A stretch of DNA of 64,000 nucleotides from Clostridium sulfidigenes (GCF_000732635.1 NZ_JPMD01000025.1:1-64000), one strand, 5' to 3'; shown: positions 1 to 9,826, counted from the stretch's first letter. The notes: a model not told the origin generated them from the sequence alone. Translations and numbers: made by a program.

Positions 1-10
1 ATTATTATGC

Positions 11-20
11 CACCTCCTTT
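11..20 (-). promoter_or_regulatory. Ribosome binding site of a gene cut off by the left edge
   Basis: The minus strand reads AAAGGAGGTG here, a near-perfect Shine-Dalgarno sequence, followed by about 10 nt ending in AT at position 1. An ATG would begin at the very edge. The gene would lie just downstream of oppF on the same strand but after the terminator at 163-196, so it has its own promoter in 20-160. By analogy with other clostridial opp loci it is probably oppA, the peptide-binding lipoprotein. That identity is inference only, since no coding sequence is visible. Confidence 0.6.
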
Positions 21-162
21 TATATTATTATTAAAAGATAAGGGACTTTATATACCTGGTAATAAAACTCAATGATTGAATAAAGTTGATAGTCATTGGA
101 TAAAAGTTTTTCATCGGGAATTACAGTGATTCAAAAATATGATTTTGCTAAGTTTTTAAATA

Positions 163-196
163 AAAAAATAAGAGTGCTAAAGCACTCTTATTTTTT
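163..196 (-). terminator. Rho-independent terminator of the opp operon
   Basis: Perfect 15-bp stem (163-177 with 182-196) with a 4-nt loop and A/T tracts on both sides, so it can work in both directions. It starts 9 bp beyond the oppF stop codon. It separates oppBCDF from the gene beyond the left edge. Confidence 0.9.
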
Positions 197-204
197 TATT
201 CGAA

Positions 205-1173
205 TTATAATATATGACATGCAGCAAAGTGATTTGGCTCAATTTCCCTAAACTCAGGATTTTTTTCAGTACATATAGGTTTTGCATATCTACATCTTGG
301 TGCAAATCTACAACCTGGTTTAGGATTTATTGGGCTAGGAACTTCTCCTTCTAGAGGTATTCTTGCTTTTTTCTTAGTTGCATCAGGATCAGGAATTGGA
401 ATCGCTGATAATAATGCTTGAGTATATGGATGTAAAGGCTTATCATATAAATCTTTACTACTAGCAAGTTCAACCATAGTTCCTAAATACATAACTCCAA
501 CCCTATCAGATATGTGTTTAACCATCGAAAGGTCATGAGCTATGAATAAATATGTTAATCCTAATTCATTTTGTAATTTTATTAATAAGTTAACAACTTG
601 CGCTTGAATAGATACATCTAGAGCAGAAATAGGCTCATCACAAACTATGAAATCTGGTTCTATAGCAAGAGCTCTCGCTATCCCTATTCTCTGTCTTTGT
701 CCACCTGAAAATTCATGAGGAAATCTAGACGCGTGCTCTTTATTTAATCCTACTAATTGTAGTAATTCATAAATTCTAGCCTGTCTTTCATCACCTTTGT
801 GAAGATTATGAATATCTATTCCTTCTCCAATAATATCTCCAACAGTCATTCTTGGATTTAGTGAAGCATAAGGGTCTTGGAATATTATTTGAGCTCTTCT
901 AGTAAATTCTTTTTTCTGCTTTTTATCATATTTACTAATATCGTCTCCATCAAATAATATTTCACCGCCTGTAGCCCCATAAAGTCCCATTACTGTTCTT
1001 CCACAAGTTGTTTTTCCACAACCTGATTCTCCAACAAGACCTAATGTTTCACCTTTAAATATATTAAAGCTAACATCGTCCACTGCCTTAAGTGTAGCAT
1101 TCTTGCCAACTTCGAAATACTTTTTAAGATTCTTTACTTCAATTAAAACTTCTTTTTTATTTGATTCAGCCAT
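205..1173 (-). CDS. oppF: Oligopeptide ABC transporter ATP-binding protein OppF
   Basis: Cytoplasmic ATPase subunit of the oligopeptide importer, 322 aa. Visible motifs are Walker A GESGCGKTT, signature FSGGQRQR, Walker B FIVCDEP and the switch region IAHDLSM. The C-terminal oligopeptide-transporter extension carries the cysteine-rich segment GCRFAPRCRYAKPIC, typical of OppD/OppF. I take the ATG at 1173, because AGAGGTG lies 6 nt upstream; a GTG at 1182 would overlap that ribosome site. The start is 1 nt after the oppD stop, so translation is coupled. It is the last gene of oppBCDF. It could equally be called DppF, since substrate specificity lies in the binding protein. Confidence 0.93.
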   Translation of the reverse strand: MAESNKKEVLIEVKNLKKYFEVGKNATLKAVDDVSFNIFKGETLGLVGESGCGKTTCGRTVMGLYGATGGEILFDGDDISKYDKKQKKEFTRRAQIIFQDPYASLNPRMTVGDIIGEGIDIHNLHKGDERQARIYELLQLVGLNKEHASRFPHEFSGGQRQRIGIARALAIEPDFIVCDEPISALDVSIQAQVVNLLIKLQNELGLTYLFIAHDLSMVKHISDRVGVMYLGTMVELASSKDLYDKPLHPYTQALLSAIPIPDPDATKKKARIPLEGEVPSPINPKPGCRFAPRCRYAKPICTEKNPEFREIEPNHFAACHIL

Positions 1174-1174
1174 C

Positions 1175-2197
1175 TTATTCACCTCTTCTTAACGCTTCTG
1201 GAACTTCAACCTTAGGTGCCATTGGGTGTTTTAACCAACACAACACTTGGTGATCGCTCTCTACATTAGTAACTTCCGGCATCTCCTCTAAACATATTTG
1301 CATACAATATTCACATCTTGCAGCAAAGGGACATCCAACTGGTGGTTTAACTAAGTCTGGCGGAGTACCGTTTAAAGCGTAAAGCGTATCCTTATTTTTT
1401 GTTTCAAGTCTTGGCACTGATTGAAGTAATGCCCATGTATAAGGGTGTTGAGGATTTGCAAATATTTCTTCTACAGTACCTCTTTCAATAACTTGTCCTG
1501 CATACATTACTTGAATTCTATCCGCAGTATCTGCAACTACTCCAAGATCGTGAGTAATAAGTATAACTGCAGTTCCTAGTTTCTTTTGAAGATCTCCTAT
1601 AAGATCCATTATTTGAGCTTGTATAGTAACATCTAGAGCAGTAGTTGGCTCGTCTGCAATAAGTATCTTAGGATTACATGCAAGTGCTATAGCTATCATA
1701 GCTCTTTGTCTCATACCACCTGAGAATTCATGAGGATATTGATGAGCTCTTTTATCAGCATTTGGTATGTTAACAAGATCTAGCATTTTTATTGCTTCTT
1801 TCATAGCCTCTGCTTTATTCATACCTCTATGAATTATCAAACTCTCAGCAATTTGTTTTCCAACTGTCATTGTAGGATTTAATGAAGTCATAGGATCTTG
1901 GAATATCATAGATATATCTGATCCTCTTAATTTTCTTAATTCCTTTTCATTCATATCTAAGATATTTTTACCATCAAAGATAATTTTAGAATCTTTCTTA
2001 ATTTCTGCTGGCATTGGTTCTGGTAACAATCTCATTATAGCTTTTGATGTAACTGTTTTTCCACAACCCGATTCTCCAACTATAGCTAAAGTTTCACCCT
2101 TATCAAGATGAAAATCTACACCTCTTACTGCTTTTACTTCACCCGCATAGGTATGAAATGAAACTTGTAAATTTTCTACATCTAAAATTCTTTCCAT
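1175..2197 (-). CDS. oppD: Oligopeptide ABC transporter ATP-binding protein OppD
   Basis: Second ATPase of the peptide importer, 340 aa. Motifs: Walker A GESGCGKT, signature EFSGGMRQR, Walker B ILIADEPTTALD, switch histidine in ITHDLGVV. The C-terminal segment GCPFAARCEYCMQIC is the four-cysteine motif of this subfamily, for which an iron-sulfur cluster has been described in some OppD proteins. The ATG at 2197 follows a G-rich ribosome site (GGGGGG, 8 nt away). It lies 14 bp downstream of oppC and its stop is 1 nt before oppF. Confidence 0.93.
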   Translation of the reverse strand: MERILDVENLQVSFHTYAGEVKAVRGVDFHLDKGETLAIVGESGCGKTVTSKAIMRLLPEPMPAEIKKDSKIIFDGKNILDMNEKELRKLRGSDISMIFQDPMTSLNPTMTVGKQIAESLIIHRGMNKAEAMKEAIKMLDLVNIPNADKRAHQYPHEFSGGMRQRAMIAIALACNPKILIADEPTTALDVTIQAQIMDLIGDLQKKLGTAVILITHDLGVVADTADRIQVMYAGQVIERGTVEEIFANPQHPYTWALLQSVPRLETKNKDTLYALNGTPPDLVKPPVGCPFAARCEYCMQICLEEMPEVTNVESDHQVLCWLKHPMAPKVEVPEALRRGE

Positions 2198-2211
2198 TTG
2201 ACATTCCCCCC

Positions 2212-3132
2212 TTATTGACGTAATTTAGGATCTAGTGCATCTCGTAAACCATCACCTAATAAATTGAAAGATAGCATTGTTAATGATATCGCTAAGGCAG
2301 GGAAAATTAATTGATAAGCATAAAACATTAAGTTCTGTTGTCCTGCTGCTGCAAGAGCTCCCCAACTAGTCATTGGCGATTGAACACCTATTCCTAAGAA
2401 ACTTAAGAAAGCTTCAGCGAATATAAATCCTGGTATATCAAATGTTATAGCAACAATCATAACACCTAATGTATTTGGTACTAAGTGTTTTGCTATTACT
2501 CTTGATGCATTTGCCCCTAACGCTTTTGCAGCAAGTACGTATTCTTGCTCCTTAATTTGTAAAAGTTGTCCTCTTACAAGTCTAGCCATATAACACCACC
2601 CCGTTATGGTCATGGCTATAATAAGTGGCGTCATACCACCTTGATCCATAAGAACTCTGATAAGTATAACTAAAACAAGGTATGGAATACTAACTAATAT
2701 CTCTAATATTCTCATCATGATATCATCAGCAATTCCACCAAGATATCCAGCTATACCTCCATAAATTGTTCCTACAACAGTATCCACAATGGCTCCAATT
2801 ATTCCAATAGCGATAGATATTCTACCACCAATCCAAACTCTTGAAAATAAATCTCTACCCAAAGAGTCTGTTCCAAACCAATATGTTGAGTTTGGTTTTA
2901 AATTTAACATATCATTATTTGTAGCCTGATATTCAAATTTACCTATCAAAGGTCCTATGATCGTCATTAATACGATTAATCCTAATAACACTAATGAAAC
3001 CATAGCTACCTTATTCTTTTTAAGTCTTCTCCATGCATCTTGCCAGTAGGTCATACTAGGTCTAAGTATCCCCTCTGAATCTAGGTTATCACAACCTATA
3101 ATTTGAAATTTTTCTTTTGAAAGTTCTGACAT
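2212..3132 (-). CDS. oppC: Oligopeptide ABC transporter permease OppC
   Basis: Inner permease half of the importer, 306 aa. The N-terminal cytoplasmic stretch is followed by a first membrane span (about residues 40-62), as in the OppC N-terminal domain. Five more spans carry the binding-protein-dependent transport loop EQEYVLAAKALGANASRVIAKHLVPN, the EAA motif that contacts the ATPases. The start ATG follows GGGGGG. It lies 12 bp from oppB and 14 bp from oppD. Confidence 0.93.
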   Translation of the reverse strand: MSELSKEKFQIIGCDNLDSEGILRPSMTYWQDAWRRLKKNKVAMVSLVLLGLIVLMTIIGPLIGKFEYQATNNDMLNLKPNSTYWFGTDSLGRDLFSRVWIGGRISIAIGIIGAIVDTVVGTIYGGIAGYLGGIADDIMMRILEILVSIPYLVLVILIRVLMDQGGMTPLIIAMTITGWCYMARLVRGQLLQIKEQEYVLAAKALGANASRVIAKHLVPNTLGVMIVAITFDIPGFIFAEAFLSFLGIGVQSPMTSWGALAAAGQQNLMFYAYQLIFPALAISLTMLSFNLLGDGLRDALDPKLRQ

Positions 3133-3144
3133 ACTTATTCCCCC

Positions 3145-4077
3145 CTAACGCTTACCACTTGATACTCTTATTCTTGGATCAACTAATCCATAGATTATAT
3201 CAACTAAGAATAATGCAATTATAAATAACGCTGATACAAATATTGATTGTCCCATTATCATAGTATAATCTCTATCTGTAACTGATGATACGAAATATTG
3301 TCCAAGTCCTGGTATTGCAAATATGCTTTCAACTACGAAAGAACCTGTAAAAATATTAGCAACCTGTGGTCCTAGAAGTGTAATAGCTGGTAATATAGCA
3401 TTTCTTATAACATGCTTAAATACTAAGCTAATCTTAGAAACACCCTTCGCCTTAGCTGTTATTATATAGTCTTGTCCAATAACGTCTAGGCAGTTAGCTC
3501 TCATATATCTTGCATAAGTAGCTATAGGAGCAAAACTTAATGCTATTGTAGGCAATATTGTATTCTTAAACTCACCCCATCCTGTTGTTGGTAACCATCT
3601 TAATTCAACTGTAAAGAAGAATTGCAGTAGTGATGCCACAACAAAACTTGGTATAGATATACCAACTATAGCTATAAACATTACTAAATAATCTGGCCAT
3701 TTACCTCTATTGAATGCGGCTATAATACCTAGTAGAATACCTAGTGTTACTCCAACTAAAAGTCCTTGTCCACCAATTTGCGCTGAAATAGGTGCATGGT
3801 TCTTAATAGTTCCTGTTACACTTCTTCCCGCAAATGCTAAAGATTCTCCTAAGTCTCCTTTTGCAGCATTCTTAATGAATAAACTATACTGAGTTAAAAG
3901 TGGCTTATCTAATCCATATTTAGCATAGTAGTTAGCTCTGATTTGTTCTGGAAGCTTTCTTGCTGCCACCGCAAGTGGATCTCCAGGCATAGCATGGATA
4001 AGCATAAATGTTATTGATGATGCAATGAATAATGTCAATAACATATATCCAAATCTTTTTAGAGTAAATTTAAACAT
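3145..4077 (-). CDS. oppB: Oligopeptide ABC transporter permease OppB
   Basis: Outer permease half, first gene of the operon, 310 aa from the preferred start. The N-terminus has the OppB signature of a first span followed by MPGDPLAVAARK. The EAA loop is QDYIITAKAKGVSKISLVFKHVIRN, and the C-terminus ends LVDPRIRV. Two ATGs are possible: 4083 lies directly against the GGAGGG ribosome site (spacing 0-1), whereas 4077 has 7 nt spacing, so 4077 is chosen. The promoter must lie in the AT-rich region upstream; I cannot place it with confidence. Confidence 0.92.
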   Translation of the reverse strand: MFKFTLKRFGYMLLTLFIASSITFMLIHAMPGDPLAVAARKLPEQIRANYYAKYGLDKPLLTQYSLFIKNAAKGDLGESLAFAGRSVTGTIKNHAPISAQIGGQGLLVGVTLGILLGIIAAFNRGKWPDYLVMFIAIVGISIPSFVVASLLQFFFTVELRWLPTTGWGEFKNTILPTIALSFAPIATYARYMRANCLDVIGQDYIITAKAKGVSKISLVFKHVIRNAILPAITLLGPQVANIFTGSFVVESIFAIPGLGQYFVSSVTDRDYTMIMGQSIFVSALFIIALFLVDIIYGLVDPRIRVSSGKR

Positions 4078-4083
4078 CGTCAT

Positions 4084-5066
4084 CCCTCCATTTTAAGTAA
4101 AAATATGCAATAAAATCCCCATCTACTGCATTTCCCCCAACATTAACCTTTTTCTACCTTGAGCACAATGAGACATTATTAGAAATTACATCTCACCTAC
4201 AGACTCCTATAAATGAAATGTAAATATTTAAGATTACCTTAAGCTTATTAATGATATCGTATACAAAGTCCTTGTTTTATAATTTGCAACACAACATTTG
4301 TATTAAGATATTATAAAAACTTTAGCACTTTTTATTCTTTTTTGTCTCATATCAACTTTTTAAATGTAATGCATTATTTTCCCTTACTAACACCTCCCAC
4401 ACTATTAATAAAATCTAGTAAGGCTTCATTCCTTTAACATTACTAAAACACACTTAAGATGCTATTATGAAATTAGCAAAAATGATTTATTTAAATAGTT
4501 AGTTCCTTTTAAATATTTTGACAATTGCCACAATATCAAAGCCACTGCCTTTTCAAACACAACACTAAGAAATTATTTCTCAGCTTTTTACTCATTCATA
4601 CATATTTCATAGATAATATGTGGTTATGTATTTTAGTAGTTATAATTGTTAAAAGTATGAAAATAAAAATAATAATAAATTCATTTTTTATAATATTAAC
4701 ACAGGGTTCTGTAAGTTGTCAAACTATTTTAATACATAATTTGTTCTTAAGATTACAAATTGCAACAAAATATTAGATAATATATTAAATTCATATATTT
4801 AAATCTTCTATATACCTTCATATTTTTACATATTTAAACAAATGCATCTTTTTATTTAAAATATTATCTTGCGAATTTTTAATATGATTCTTTTATATCT
4901 AAAATCTTATTATCTATTCTTTAAATTGACCTAACACTTCTCTACTTTCATCCTCCTCTTAACAATCTGGATTTAATAATATCTACGTTCATTGTATTAT
5001 GCTTTTACTTCCATTTACATCTTTGGTATATATCTCTGCTATAATAAAATTTTATATATAAATTTA
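4084..5066. other. Long AT-rich divergent intergenic region between oppB and asd
   Basis: About 1 kb without a convincing gene. It must hold the opp promoter (minus strand). I see no lysine riboswitch, T-box or other known leader before asd, no strong terminator, and no tRNA. An 83-codon reading frame at 4525-4776 (+) lacks a ribosome site and is rich in I, L, F and N as expected from AT-rich noise. TTGACA at 4519-4524 (+) has no good -10 partner at 16-18 bp. Confidence 0.6.
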
Positions 5067-5104
5067 ATAAAGTTATATAACTTTATCTACTTAAGTTATA
5101 TAAT
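5067..5104 (+). promoter_or_regulatory. asd promoter region with a 20-bp perfect palindrome
   Basis: Positions 5067-5086 read ATAAAGTTATATAACTTTAT, a perfect 20-bp inverted repeat. A half-copy, AAGTTATATAA, recurs at 5093-5103 and contains a TATAAT at 5099-5104 that is a plausible -10 box. The palindrome covers where the -35 would be, the usual place for a repressor operator. AT-only palindromes arise easily in this genome, so the regulatory reading is tentative. Confidence 0.4.
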
Positions 5105-5138
5105 GTATTATAAATATAAGTTAAGTGAGGTGGTATTT

Positions 5139-6140
5139 TTGAAATACAATGTTGCTATAGTCGGGGCTACCGGAATGGTGGGAAGACAATTCATAAATAT
5201 TTTAGCTGAAAGAAATTTTCCCATAGAAAATTTATATCTTTTTTCATCTGCCAGGTCTGCTGGAACTACTATACACTTTAATGGAAAAGATATATTGGTA
5301 GAAGAACTTAAGAAAGAAAATATAATTAGCAAAAAAATTGATTTAGCTCTTTTTTCAGCTGGTGGAGATGTCAGCTTAGAATTTGCTCCTATATTCGTAG
5401 AACACAATACCGTGGTTATAGATAATAGTAGTGCATGGAGAATGGATCCTAAAGTTCCTCTGGTAGTTCCTGAGGTTAATGGTGAAGATATTAAATGGCA
5501 TAATGGTATTATTGCTAATCCTAACTGTTCTACTATTCAAGCAATGGTCGCTCTTAAACCTCTTGATATTAAATATGGAATAAAAAGAGTTGTATACTCA
5601 ACTTATCAAGCTGTATCCGGTGCTGGAGTTCAAGGGTTTAATGATCTAAAGGATGGAGTATCTAATGTTCCTCCTAAGAAATTTCAATATCCTATAGCCT
5701 ATAATGTAATACCTCAAATTGATGTATTCTTAGATAATGGTTATACAAAGGAAGAAATGAAGATGATAAATGAAACCCATAAAATTCTTCATAATGATCA
5801 AATCAAAGTTACTGCTACCACAGTAAGGGTACCTGTATTCCATGGTCATAGCGAAAGTATTAACGTAGAATTTGAAAACACTTTTGAATTGGATGATATT
5901 TTCGACTTATTTAAAACTTTACCTGGAATTACTGTAATGGATGATATAAAAAATAATATTTATCCTATGCCTGTAGATATAGAAGGTCAGGATGACGTTT
6001 ATATTGGAAGAATCAGACGTGATTTTAGTGTTGATAATGGTGTTAACCTATGGGTTGTTGCTGATAATATTAGAAAAGGTGCTGCCCTTAATGCAGTACA
6101 AATTGCAGAAGTTTTTATAAAAGAAAATTTAATAAAATAA
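5139..6140 (+). CDS. asd: Aspartate-semialdehyde dehydrogenase
   Basis: NADPH-dependent reduction of aspartyl phosphate to aspartate semialdehyde, the branch-point step to lysine/diaminopimelate, threonine and methionine; 333 aa. The N-terminus has the Rossmann motif [14 protein letters not shown]. The catalytic cysteine lies in NPNCSTIQ (C130), and the C-terminal catalytic part includes [16 protein letters not shown]. The TTG at 5139 is chosen because GAGGTGG lies 6 nt upstream and the family begins at this point; the frame is open further upstream but that part has no ribosome site and is low-complexity. First gene of asd-dapA-dapB. Confidence 0.95.
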   Translation: MKYNVAIVGATGMVGRQFINILAERNFPIENLYLFSSARSAGTTIHFNGKDILVEELKKENIISKKIDLALFSAGGDVSLEFAPIFVEHNTVVIDNSSAWRMDPKVPLVVPEVNGEDIKWHNGIIANPNCSTIQAMVALKPLDIKYGIKRVVYSTYQAVSGAGVQGFNDLKDGVSNVPPKKFQYPIAYNVIPQIDVFLDNGYTKEEMKMINETHKILHNDQIKVTATTVRVPVFHGHSESINVEFENTFELDDIFDLFKTLPGITVMDDIKNNIYPMPVDIEGQDDVYIGRIRRDFSVDNGVNLWVVADNIRKGAALNAVQIAEVFIKENLIK

Positions 6141-6165
6141 ATATAATGATTTAAGAGGTGTATAT

Positions 6166-7044
6166 ATGAGTATTTTTAAAGGTTCTGGTGTTGCAATTGT
6201 AACTCCATTTAGCAAAGATGGTGTAGACTTTCCTAAATTAAAAGAATTATTAGAATGGCATATTGAAAATGGAACTGACGCTATCATAGTATGTGGTACA
6301 ACTGGAGAAGCATCTACTATGACAGAGGCTGAGAGAAAAGAAACTATAAAATTCACTGTAGATACAGTTAATAAGAGAATCCCTGTTATAGCTGGTACTG
6401 GTAGTAATAACACCATGGCTTCTGTTAAAATGAGCATCTACGCTGAGTCTGTTGGTGTAGATGGACTTTTAGTAATTAACCCTTACTACAATAAGACTTC
6501 AGCAAAAGGCTTAATTGCTCATTTTAAAACTATTGCTGAAGCTGTTAATACTCCTATAGTAGTATATAATGTACCATCTAGAACTGGCATGAATATTTCA
6601 CCAAAGGCTCTCCATGAACTTTGTCAGCTAGATAATATTGTTGCTGTGAAGGAAGCTAGTGGAAATATAAGCCAAATTGCAGAAATAAAATATCTCTGTG
6701 GAGATAAATTAGATATATATTCTGGGAATGATAATGAAATTATACCAACTCTTGCTATAGGCGGACTTGGTATAATATCAGTTATTGCAAATATTGTACC
6801 TAAAGATGTTCATAATATATGTGAATTATTCTTTAATGGAGAAATAAAAGCAGCTCAAGAGTTATTTTTAAAAACAATCCCTTTAACTAATGCATGTTTC
6901 TGTGAAACAAACCCTATTCCTATAAAAACTGCCTTAAATCTTATGGGTAGAAGTGTTGGAAACTTAAGACTTCCATTAGTTGATATGGATGATAATAATT
7001 TAGAGACTTTGAAAGAAGCTCTAAAAAACTACCACTTATTATAA
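6166..7044 (+). CDS. dapA: 4-hydroxy-tetrahydrodipicolinate synthase
   Basis: Condenses pyruvate with aspartate semialdehyde, the first committed step to diaminopimelate and lysine. 292 aa, the full family length. The Schiff-base lysine is K162 in VAVKEASGN; the catalytic tyrosine is Y134 in [10 protein letters not shown], and the substrate motif GTTGEAST is present. Start ATG at 6166 follows AAGAGGTG. It lies 25 bp after asd and 12 bp before dapB, so the three form one operon. Confidence 0.96.
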   Translation: MSIFKGSGVAIVTPFSKDGVDFPKLKELLEWHIENGTDAIIVCGTTGEASTMTEAERKETIKFTVDTVNKRIPVIAGTGSNNTMASVKMSIYAESVGVDGLLVINPYYNKTSAKGLIAHFKTIAEAVNTPIVVYNVPSRTGMNISPKALHELCQLDNIVAVKEASGNISQIAEIKYLCGDKLDIYSGNDNEIIPTLAIGGLGIISVIANIVPKDVHNICELFFNGEIKAAQELFLKTIPLTNACFCETNPIPIKTALNLMGRSVGNLRLPLVDMDDNNLETLKEALKNYHLL

Positions 7045-7056
7045 AGGAGACTATAC

Positions 7057-7806
7057 ATGGTAAAGATTTTATTAGTTGGATGTAACGGAAAAATGGGTCA
7101 TATGATTTCAAAGGTAGCTTCTACTTCTGAAACACTAAATATTCAAGCTGGAGTAGATATGAATACAGAATCTAATTTTAATTACTCTATTTATGATTCC
7201 ATAGATAAAGTAACAGAAGAAGTAGATGTAATTCTGGACTTCTCAAGACCTTCAAGTTTAGACTCTATATCAAAATATGCTTTAGCTCACTCATTACCAG
7301 TAGTATTTTGCACTACTGGCTATACGGAAGAACAAATAGTTCATATTAAAAATCTACAAAATTCAATTCCTGTGTTCTATTCTGCTAATATGTCTATAGG
7401 AATTAATATAATAAATAATTTATTAAAATCTATTAGCAATAAACTATATACAGATTTTGATATTGAGATAATAGAAAAACATCACAATCAAAAGGTAGAT
7501 GCTCCAAGTGGTACTGCACTACTTCTCGCAAATACTATAAAGGACTCTATAGAAGAAGAAACAACCTTCAACTATGGTAGAGAAGGGATCTCTAAAAGAG
7601 AACACAAGGAAATAGGAATTCATGCAATTCGTGGTGGAAATATTATAGGTGACCATGAAGTTATATTTGCTGGTATGGGTGAAGTAATTGAAATTAAACA
7701 CTCTGCTATTTCAAGAGAAGTATTCGCTGTAGGTGCTTTAAAGGCTTGTCAGTATGTTCATAACAAACCAAAAGGCATATATTCTATGGACGATGTAGTT
7801 AAATAG
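7057..7806 (+). CDS. dapB: 4-hydroxy-tetrahydrodipicolinate reductase
   Basis: NAD(P)H-dependent reduction of hydroxy-tetrahydrodipicolinate, 249 aa. The N-terminal nucleotide-binding motif is VGCNGKMG. The substrate and catalytic motif IIEKHHNQKVDAPSGTA, with its His-His and Lys, is intact, as is the GIHAIRGGNIIGDHEV segment. It lies 12 bp after dapA with AAGGAGAC as ribosome site, and the operon terminator follows. Confidence 0.95.
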   Translation: MVKILLVGCNGKMGHMISKVASTSETLNIQAGVDMNTESNFNYSIYDSIDKVTEEVDVILDFSRPSSLDSISKYALAHSLPVVFCTTGYTEEQIVHIKNLQNSIPVFYSANMSIGINIINNLLKSISNKLYTDFDIEIIEKHHNQKVDAPSGTALLLANTIKDSIEEETTFNYGREGISKREHKEIGIHAIRGGNIIGDHEVIFAGMGEVIEIKHSAISREVFAVGALKACQYVHNKPKGIYSMDDVVK

Positions 7807-7828
7807 TAAATCAAATTTAGTTCAAATA

Positions 7829-7865
7829 AAAAGTGTTATGAAATCTATATTTTCATAACACTTTT
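7829..7865. terminator. Bidirectional terminator between dapB and the aminotransferase gene
   Basis: Perfect 15-bp stem (7829-7843 with 7851-7865) with a 7-nt loop and A/T flanks. It lies between two convergent genes and can serve both. Confidence 0.9.
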
Positions 7866-7893
7866 ATTTAATATTTATCTTTTATATTTCCTC

Positions 7894-9042
7894 TTAGTTA
7901 AGCTTTATCTGATTTAACCACTGTTCCATTAAATCTAAAGATAATTTTAAATCTTCCATGCTGTAGCAATAAGAAATTCTAACATAACCTTCTCCACCTT
8001 TTCCAAATGCAGTTCCTGGTACTACGGCTACCTTAGTATCCTCAAGTAGCTTATCACAAAAATCTTCACTACTAAATCCAAAGGATTTTATACACGGAAA
8101 TATATAAAATGCGCCCTCTGGTCTTATAGCTTCAAGCCCCATAGAAACTAGTCTATCATAGACATAATCCCTTCTTATCTTTAAATCTGATTTTATATGT
8201 TCTATATGGTACATAGACTTCTTAAGTCCTTCTAAAGCTCCATATTGACCAATAGACGGTGCACATGACACATTGTATTGATGAACCTTTATTATGCTAT
8301 TTAATATGCATTCAGCAGCACATACATATCCTATTCTAATTCCTGTCATGGAAAACATTTTTGAAAATCCACCTATAAGTATAAGTTTATCTTTTAACTT
8401 TCCATACTGTGATATAGAGTTAAATTCTCCAAATACAATAGAGCTATAAATTTCATCACTTACAATTAATACATCTTTATCTTTTAATATATTAAATAAT
8501 CTATCACATTGATCCTTGGTCAAAAGTTGTCCTGTAGGATTTGATGGATAAGATACTACTATTACCTTAGGACATTCTTTCTCTATGACTCTCTCCAATT
8601 GCTCCATATCTATAGATAAATCTTCCTTAATACTATAATTTATTACCTCTCCACCAAGAATCTTAACACAATTTTCATAGGCAGGATATGCAATGGAAGG
8701 TATTAGAACTTTATCTCCTGGATTTAATATTCCAGTAAAAGTAGATAATAATCCTTCACTTCCTCCTACAGTTACACATATTTCTTTACTGGAGAAACTT
8801 ATATTTAAAGATTTTAGATACTTAGAAATTTCTTCTCTTAACTCTTCTATCCCAGCATTAGGTGTATAAGTAGTTCTATCTTCATCAAGGGACTTTTTCA
8901 TAGCCTCTTTTATTTCCTCAGGTATTTTAAAATCTGGCTCACCTAGAGTTAGTGATATAGCACCTTCTATCTTAGCAACCTTATTATAAAATTTCCTTAT
9001 TCCTGATATTTCTATATTGTCTATATTACTTGACAATCTCAT
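7894..9042 (-). CDS. Class I/II PLP-dependent aminotransferase (possible PatA)
   Basis: Fold-type I aminotransferase, 382 aa. Seen: SLGEPDF near the N-terminus, YPSNPTG, VSDEIYS with the conserved Asp, the PLP lysine in GGFSKMFSMTGIRIGY, and the C-terminal arginine in GYVRISY. These proteins are hard to tell apart by substrate. Its place among dapA, dapB and dapH, and a dapH product that is N-acetylated, fit N-acetyl-LL-diaminopimelate aminotransferase (PatA in Bacillus subtilis); aspartate aminotransferase is the alternative. It lies 19 bp after cobO, its AAGGAG ribosome site overlapping the cobO stop, so the two are co-transcribed. Confidence 0.85.
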   Translation of the reverse strand: MRLSSNIDNIEISGIRKFYNKVAKIEGAISLTLGEPDFKIPEEIKEAMKKSLDEDRTTYTPNAGIEELREEISKYLKSLNISFSSKEICVTVGGSEGLLSTFTGILNPGDKVLIPSIAYPAYENCVKILGGEVINYSIKEDLSIDMEQLERVIEKECPKVIVVSYPSNPTGQLLTKDQCDRLFNILKDKDVLIVSDEIYSSIVFGEFNSISQYGKLKDKLILIGGFSKMFSMTGIRIGYVCAAECILNSIIKVHQYNVSCAPSIGQYGALEGLKKSMYHIEHIKSDLKIRRDYVYDRLVSMGLEAIRPEGAFYIFPCIKSFGFSSEDFCDKLLEDTKVAVVPGTAFGKGGEGYVRISYCYSMEDLKLSLDLMEQWLNQIKLN

Positions 9043-9061
9043 AATTTATACCTTATACTCC

Positions 9062-9601
9062 TTAGAATTCTATTCCTCTTCTTGCTGGAACCCCTTCATT
9101 AAAGTAGTGTTTAAGATCCTTCATTTCAGTAACTAAATTAGCTCTTTGCATTATTGATTCTGGCACATTTCTACCTGTCATTATAAGTTCTACATCATCT
9201 GGTTTTTTATCTATCAGTTCTATTAATTGTTCTTCTGTAATTAACCCATTAGATAAAGTTCCCATTATCTCATCCATTATCAATATATCACAATTTCCTT
9301 CTTCCAATTGCTTTATACAGAACTTATACGCTTCTTGAATATCCTCTTTTAGTTCTAACTTTTCTTGATCATTTAATGTCCAGAAAAATCCTCTAGGTCT
9401 TTCAAATCTATGAATAGTAAAATATGGAGCCATAAGTTTAGCTGACTCTAATTCTCCTGTTGCATCACTTTTTAAAAACTGAACCATACATACTCTATAT
9501 TTATTTCCAGCAGCTCTAGTTGCAAGCCCTACTGCTGCTGTAGTCTTTCCTTTTCCGTTTCCAGTATATATTTGAATATATCCTTTGTTTAAGTTTCCCA
9601 T
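9062..9601 (-). CDS. cobO: Cob(I)yrinic acid a,c-diamide adenosyltransferase
   Basis: Transfers the adenosyl group of ATP to reduced corrinoids to make adenosylcobalamin; 179 aa, the CobO/BtuR/CobA family and length. The P-loop variant GNGKGKTTAAVG is near the N-terminus, the Walker B-like ILIMDEIMG follows, and the motif VELIMTGRNVP is typical. No cobalamin riboswitch lies upstream. The adenosylcobalamin-dependent ribonucleotide reductase at 50.6 kb would use its product. Confidence 0.93.
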   Translation of the reverse strand: MGNLNKGYIQIYTGNGKGKTTAAVGLATRAAGNKYRVCMVQFLKSDATGELESAKLMAPYFTIHRFERPRGFFWTLNDQEKLELKEDIQEAYKFCIKQLEEGNCDILIMDEIMGTLSNGLITEEQLIELIDKKPDDVELIMTGRNVPESIMQRANLVTEMKDLKHYFNEGVPARRGIEF

Positions 9602-9762
9602 ATATTTACCTCCTAGGTCTACTTTTTTTAATTTTATTATATCATTTACAAATAAAATATTCCATTATATATGATTTTTATGATATAACTATAGATATAC
9701 TATATTGATAAATTAAATATACTAAGTATTATATTCAAAAATATCTTATTTATTTATAATTA

Positions 9763-9791
9763 TTGTTTAGTTTTTTAGGATAATATATAAA
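9763..9791 (+). promoter_or_regulatory. Probable dapH promoter
   Basis: TTGTTT (9763-9768), 17 bp, TATAAA (9786-9791). A start of transcription just downstream supports the internal ATG at 9827 rather than the ATG at 9791 as the dapH start. Confidence 0.5.
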
Positions 9792-9826
9792 TGAATATAT
9801 ATTACTTGTCGAAAGGAGTTAGAGGT

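Noticed and set aside
4525-4776. 83-codon plus-strand reading frame between oppB and asd
   Set aside because: No ribosome site, AT-driven composition, no motif, no partner genes. Treated as noise.
4780-5138. Lysine riboswitch before asd
   Set aside because: No L-box core sequences or stacked helices; the region is nearly pure A/T.
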